Below are positions 61,364 to 64,000 of a stretch of 64,000 bases of DNA, piece by piece. The notes beneath the pieces were generated by a model. That model searched no databases and was not told the DNA's origin. It was given only the letters and a program-made list of their open reading frames with translations. This stretch comes from JAZSMJ01 sp045535815 (GTDB taxonomy: Bacteria > Bacillota > Clostridia > Oscillospirales > CAG-272): positions 11,909 to 75,908 of the forward strand of contig JAZSMJ010000035.1 in NCBI GenBank assembly GCA_045535815.1. The letters run 5' to 3'. The stretch's first letter is position 1. Each line of letters begins with the position of its first letter. Made by a program: the position numbers and the translations under genes.

Positions 61364-61394
61364 AAGGCAGGTTAAAAACCTGCCTTTTGTTTTT
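61364..61394. terminator. Bidirectional terminator overlapping the end of the MurE-type gene
   Basis: Ten-pair stem AAGGCAGGTT / AACCTGCCTT with a three-base loop, then TTGTTTTT on the plus strand. The stop codon of the MurE-type gene (61372-61374) lies in the stem and loop, so its last codons double as the hairpin. Confidence 0.88.
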
Positions 61395-62826
61395 CTTTTA
61401 TAGCTTCCAGAATTATCTCTTTTTCCGAAAAAGGTATTTTATCTCTGCCTATAAGCTGATAATCTTCATGACCTTTACCGGCAAGAACTATAACGTCTCC
61501 GGGAATACTATTTTCAACCGCATAATGTATTGCTTCTTCTCTGTCCGCTATGCATACGTAATTACTTATGGTCATATACGATGCAATTTCCGATATTATC
61601 TCATTCGGCTCTTCTCTGCCGGGATTATCGCTGGTTAAAATGCAAAAATCAGAAAATTCCGAAGCAGCCTTTGCCAGCTCTCTGCGCCGTATCTGCGTTC
61701 TTTCTCCCACAGATCCGAAAAGACAGACCAAACGCCGTGGCGAATAGCTTTTTACAGTCTGCAACAGATTTGTAAGACTTGCTCCGTTATGCGCATAGTC
61801 AATAATAAAAGATACGTCCAAAAGTGCATCTACAAGCTCAAATCTGCCTTTTATTGATACGTTTGATATATGCTCGGATATTCTGCCGTAATCGACTCCG
61901 AGGCATTTACATGCACATATCGCAGCAAGAGCGTTATAAACGTTAAATTTGCCCGGCATAACTATGCTGTAATCTTCACTTTGGCAGCTAAACTTAGTAC
62001 AAAGCTTGTTTGCGTCTCTGTACGCCGTAATCTCTGTCGCTCTGTTATCCGATACGTGATCTATTGAATAAGTTATTGTATCGCCACGTGAAGCATCCAA
62101 CATACGCTGACCGATAACGTCATCAACATTTATAATACTTATATTTGAGTTTTCAAAAAGCTTTGCTTTGCAATCGATATATTCATCTATATCCGCATGC
62201 TCTCCGGGTCCTATATGATCTTCATAAAGATTGGTAAATATTCCTATATCAAAATTTATTCCGTAAACCCTGTCAAGCTTGTACGCCTGTGATGAGACCT
62301 CGATGACCGCACATTTTACGTCAAAATCAAGCATCATTGAAAACAGTCTGTGCAATTCATAGCTTTCCGGTGTCGTATTGGCCGTTTTATAATGATTTTC
62401 GTCGAAATCGACACCGTTAGTACCTATCATTCCCGTTTTGATGCCTGAATTATTAAGTATATTATATATGAATGACGTAACTGTCGTTTTACCTTTGGTT
62501 CCGGTAACTCCGATTATCTTCATTTTGCGAAGAGGATGCTTAAAATACGCTGCAGACATTATTGCAAGAGCTTTTCTCGTATCTGATACGAGAATCTTTT
62601 CCGCATCATCGGGAAGCTTTATATCTCTTTCGCATACAAAGCATCTACATCCGTTTTCGTACGCTGACATAGCGTAATCGTGACCGTCTGCTTTAGCTCC
62701 GGCAAGACATACGAAGGCCGAGCCAGAAACAGCCTTTGACGAATCGTATACTATATCGGTTATTTCAGAATTGGCTGTGCCGAGATAGCCTTCGCTGAAT
62801 TCATTTAGCAATTCAGAAATTTTCAT
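61372..62826 (-). CDS. murE: MurE-type Mur ligase (UDP-MurNAc-tripeptide synthetase)
   Basis: ATP-dependent ligase adding the third stem-peptide residue to UDP-MurNAc-L-Ala-D-Glu. 484 residues. ATP site GVTGTKGKTT (106-115), substrate loop NTTPESYELHR (150-160), the NLYEDHIGPGEHADIDEY variant (199-216) in place of NLTRDHLDYHG, and KGHEDYQ (451-457). The position that sets specificity reads DNPG (400-403) where diaminopimelate-adding enzymes have DNPR, so the added residue may be L-Lys or another diamine. Overlaps the racemase gene by four bases. It may be a second, specialised MurE rather than the only one. Confidence 0.85.
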   Translation of the reverse strand: MKISELLNEFSEGYLGTANSEITDIVYDSSKAVSGSAFVCLAGAKADGHDYAMSAYENGCRCFVCERDIKLPDDAEKILVSDTRKALAIMSAAYFKHPLRKMKIIGVTGTKGKTTVTSFIYNILNNSGIKTGMIGTNGVDFDENHYKTANTTPESYELHRLFSMMLDFDVKCAVIEVSSQAYKLDRVYGINFDIGIFTNLYEDHIGPGEHADIDEYIDCKAKLFENSNISIINVDDVIGQRMLDASRGDTITYSIDHVSDNRATEITAYRDANKLCTKFSCQSEDYSIVMPGKFNVYNALAAICACKCLGVDYGRISEHISNVSIKGRFELVDALLDVSFIIDYAHNGASLTNLLQTVKSYSPRRLVCLFGSVGERTQIRRRELAKAASEFSDFCILTSDNPGREEPNEIISEIASYMTISNYVCIADREEAIHYAVENSIPGDVIVLAGKGHEDYQLIGRDKIPFSEKEIILEAIKEKQKAGF

Positions 62827-63545
62827 TTCAAAAGTCCTTCAAATCCGCATGTTTTCTTTCCGCAAGCAAGTATCGTTTTATATGCCAAAACCTCAAGTGA
62901 GTCAACGTATTCTGAACCTAATTTTTCTGCTTTTTTTATCAAGGAAAGCTCTGTACAGCCCAGAATCAATCTGTCACAACCCTTATCCGCCAAATGCTTT
63001 GATACTCTTTTGAATTTTTCGATATCGGTAGCCTTGCCAAGCTTGATGTCGTCGTAGATTATCTCCATAAGCATTTTTTGATACTCTTTGTCCGGTATTG
63101 CAAAATCAACGCCAAGCTCTGTGCAGGTCTTCTGATATGTTTCGGTCGATACAGTTCCGTCAGTCGCCATTATTCCGACCTTTTCGGCACCTATGTCACG
63201 AAGATAAGATACGGTTTCGTATATTATATTGAGAACCGGTATCCCTATCTCTTTATTGACCATATCATAAAAATAATGCGCCGTATTACAAGGAATTGCT
63301 ATTATCTGAGCGCCGAATTTCTCAAGCTTTTTGGCATCCCTTGCCATATATTCACCCGGATTCTCTCCCTCTCCGGTCATTATAAAATGCGTTCTGTCCG
63401 GAGTTGTTGCACGGCTGTTTATTACGATGTCAATATGATCCTGGTCACATTCTACCGCTGTATGATCTATGATCATTTCATAGAAGTATGCCGTAGACAT
63501 CGGTCCCATACCGCCAAGTATTCCTAACGTTCTTCCATCAGTCAT
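62823..63545 (-). CDS. Aspartate/glutamate-family racemase
   Basis: PLP-independent two-cysteine racemase, 240 residues. It has GILGGMGPMST (8-18), the first catalytic cysteine in PCNTAH and the second in GCTELS. The GGMGPxST opening and length are those of the aspartate-racemase branch rather than MurI. It overlaps the ATP-grasp gene by eight bases and the MurE-type gene by four, which implies joint translation. In this setting the likely product is D-Asp (or another D-amino acid) for the peptidoglycan. Confidence 0.88.
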   Translation of the reverse strand: MTDGRTLGILGGMGPMSTAYFYEMIIDHTAVECDQDHIDIVINSRATTPDRTHFIMTGEGENPGEYMARDAKKLEKFGAQIIAIPCNTAHYFYDMVNKEIGIPVLNIIYETVSYLRDIGAEKVGIMATDGTVSTETYQKTCTELGVDFAIPDKEYQKMLMEIIYDDIKLGKATDIEKFKRVSKHLADKGCDRLILGCTELSLIKKAEKLGSEYVDSLEVLAYKTILACGKKTCGFEGLLK

Positions 63546-64000
63546 TTGAATGATATTCCTGTTTATTTAAGTATTTTTTGAATTTTTTAATATGATTGAA
63601 TTCGTGTGCCAATACAAAAAAGCTTCTCTTGAGGTTTCCCTTAAGGTCGTATTTGTATCTCATGGATGAAAAGGCTTTTCCGGCTCTTTTCAGTTCCTTG
63701 ATTTTTTTCTTGGTGTTATCGTCAACGTAGTTGAAAACTACACCGTCGGGTATATATCTCCAGTATATTTCTTCATCACAGAATTTACACCCCTCAAGCT
63801 CTTCGCCGTACACAAAATCCGAAACAACGTATTCTGCGACATTATTGCCCGCAGACGTTACGTAATAATTGCTTCTGCCCTGTCTTACGTTTATTTCAAA
63901 GGCTCTGTATGAGCCGTCTCTTTTGTCATATTTGATATCAAAATTTGAAAATCCTACGTAACCTATATCTTCAAGGAAAGCCTTGAATTTCTCCATAAGC
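63538..64000 (-). CDS. ATP-grasp carboxylate-amine ligase, N-terminal part beyond window
   Basis: C-terminal 154 codons of a gene that continues past base 64000; codons remain open at the edge. YVGFSNFDIKY and AFEINVRQGRSN (the metal-binding E-x-N-x-R of ATP-grasp enzymes) identify the fold. The general type is that of D-aspartate ligases such as Asl(fm) of Enterococcus faecium. An ATG at 63996 is inside the gene, not its start. It is first in a three-gene overlapping set with the racemase and the MurE-type ligase, which makes a role in peptide cross-bridge formation likely but not proven. Confidence 0.78.
   Translation of the reverse strand, partial: LMEKFKAFLEDIGYVGFSNFDIKYDKRDGSYRAFEINVRQGRSNYYVTSAGNNVAEYVVSDFVYGEELEGCKFCDEEIYWRYIPDGVVFNYVDDNTKKKIKELKRAGKAFSSMRYKYDLKGNLKRSFFVLAHEFNHIKKFKKYLNKQEYHSND

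Noticed and set aside
1..64000. CRISPR array, insertion sequence, prophage, integron or toxin-antitoxin pair
   Set aside because: No regularly spaced repeats, transposase, integrase, phage structural genes or recognisable toxin-antitoxin modules; gene content is core metabolism, wall and information genes throughout.

Overview
The window is a 64-kb stretch of ordinary chromosome from a low-GC anaerobic member of the Bacillota, most likely class Clostridia. Supporting signs are AT-rich sequence with near-consensus sigma-A promoters (TTGACA-17-TATAAT), strong GGAGG ribosome sites, a complete Rnf complex, the rplU-ysxB(prp)-rpmA trio with an N-terminally extended L27, a perfect CIRCE operator before groESL, WhiA, a BofC-like protein and the Firmicute nusB-xse-ispA-tlyA-nadK-argR-recN order. 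I found no phage, insertion sequence, integrase, CRISPR array or defence island.

Layout. 1-3.2 kb: partial pyridoxamine kinase, M29 aminopeptidase and a PlsC-like acyltransferase (minus strand). 3.4-5.5 kb: a lipoprotein with a tandemly duplicated domain overlapping apbE, the flavin transferase. 5.5-10.4 kb: rnfCDGEAB on the minus strand, meeting apbE tail to tail; ApbE should flavinylate RnfG and RnfD, so the two opposed units form one energy-conservation locus. 10.5-14.1 kb: SDR, flavin reductase, AlaX and ilvE. 14.3-18 kb: two cell-surface proteins including a VanY-like carboxypeptidase, tRNA-Glu(CTC), and an AGCS amino-acid symporter. 18.1-20.1 kb: groES-groEL. 20.2-25.5 kb: metY, glnS, gltX and an MBL hydrolase reading as one minus-strand unit. 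25.5-28.3 kb: long leader region, radical SAM protein, gpsA, nitroreductase. 28.4-34.2 kb: comEC, an inactive/active M16 peptidase pair, lgt. 34.2-35.3 kb: rplU-prp-rpmA with an L21-type leader. 35.4-44.3 kb: small membrane and cysteine-rich proteins, pgi, a D,D-carboxypeptidase, an HPr/Crh-like protein without the phospho-histidine, a DUF4430 lipoprotein, a class A PBP and a BofC-like protein.

44.3-59.7 kb is a run of fifteen tightly packed minus-strand genes (nusB, M22 paralogue, xseA, xseB, ispA, YuiD-like, tlyA, nadK, argR, recN, tyrS, murB, rapZ, whiA, dnaE) behind one strong promoter. It joins RNA, DNA-repair, isoprenoid and wall genes, without the folD, dxs and yvcK members often found in such clusters. 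59.8-61.4 kb holds an M23 lipoprotein peptidase and a four-helix membrane protein.

61.4-64 kb is the most suggestive locus: an ATP-grasp ligase (cut by the window edge), an aspartate/glutamate-type racemase and a MurE-type ligase with overlapping ends. It resembles a D-aspartate branch pathway for peptidoglycan, and the MurE has DNPG where the DAP-specific enzymes have DNPR. Other points worth a look are the duplicated lipoprotein beside apbE, the Crh-like HPr, a promoter-overlapping palindrome at ilvE, the hairpin between Shine-Dalgarno and start of gpsA, and a ComEC whose metallo-beta-lactamase motif has lost its aspartate.
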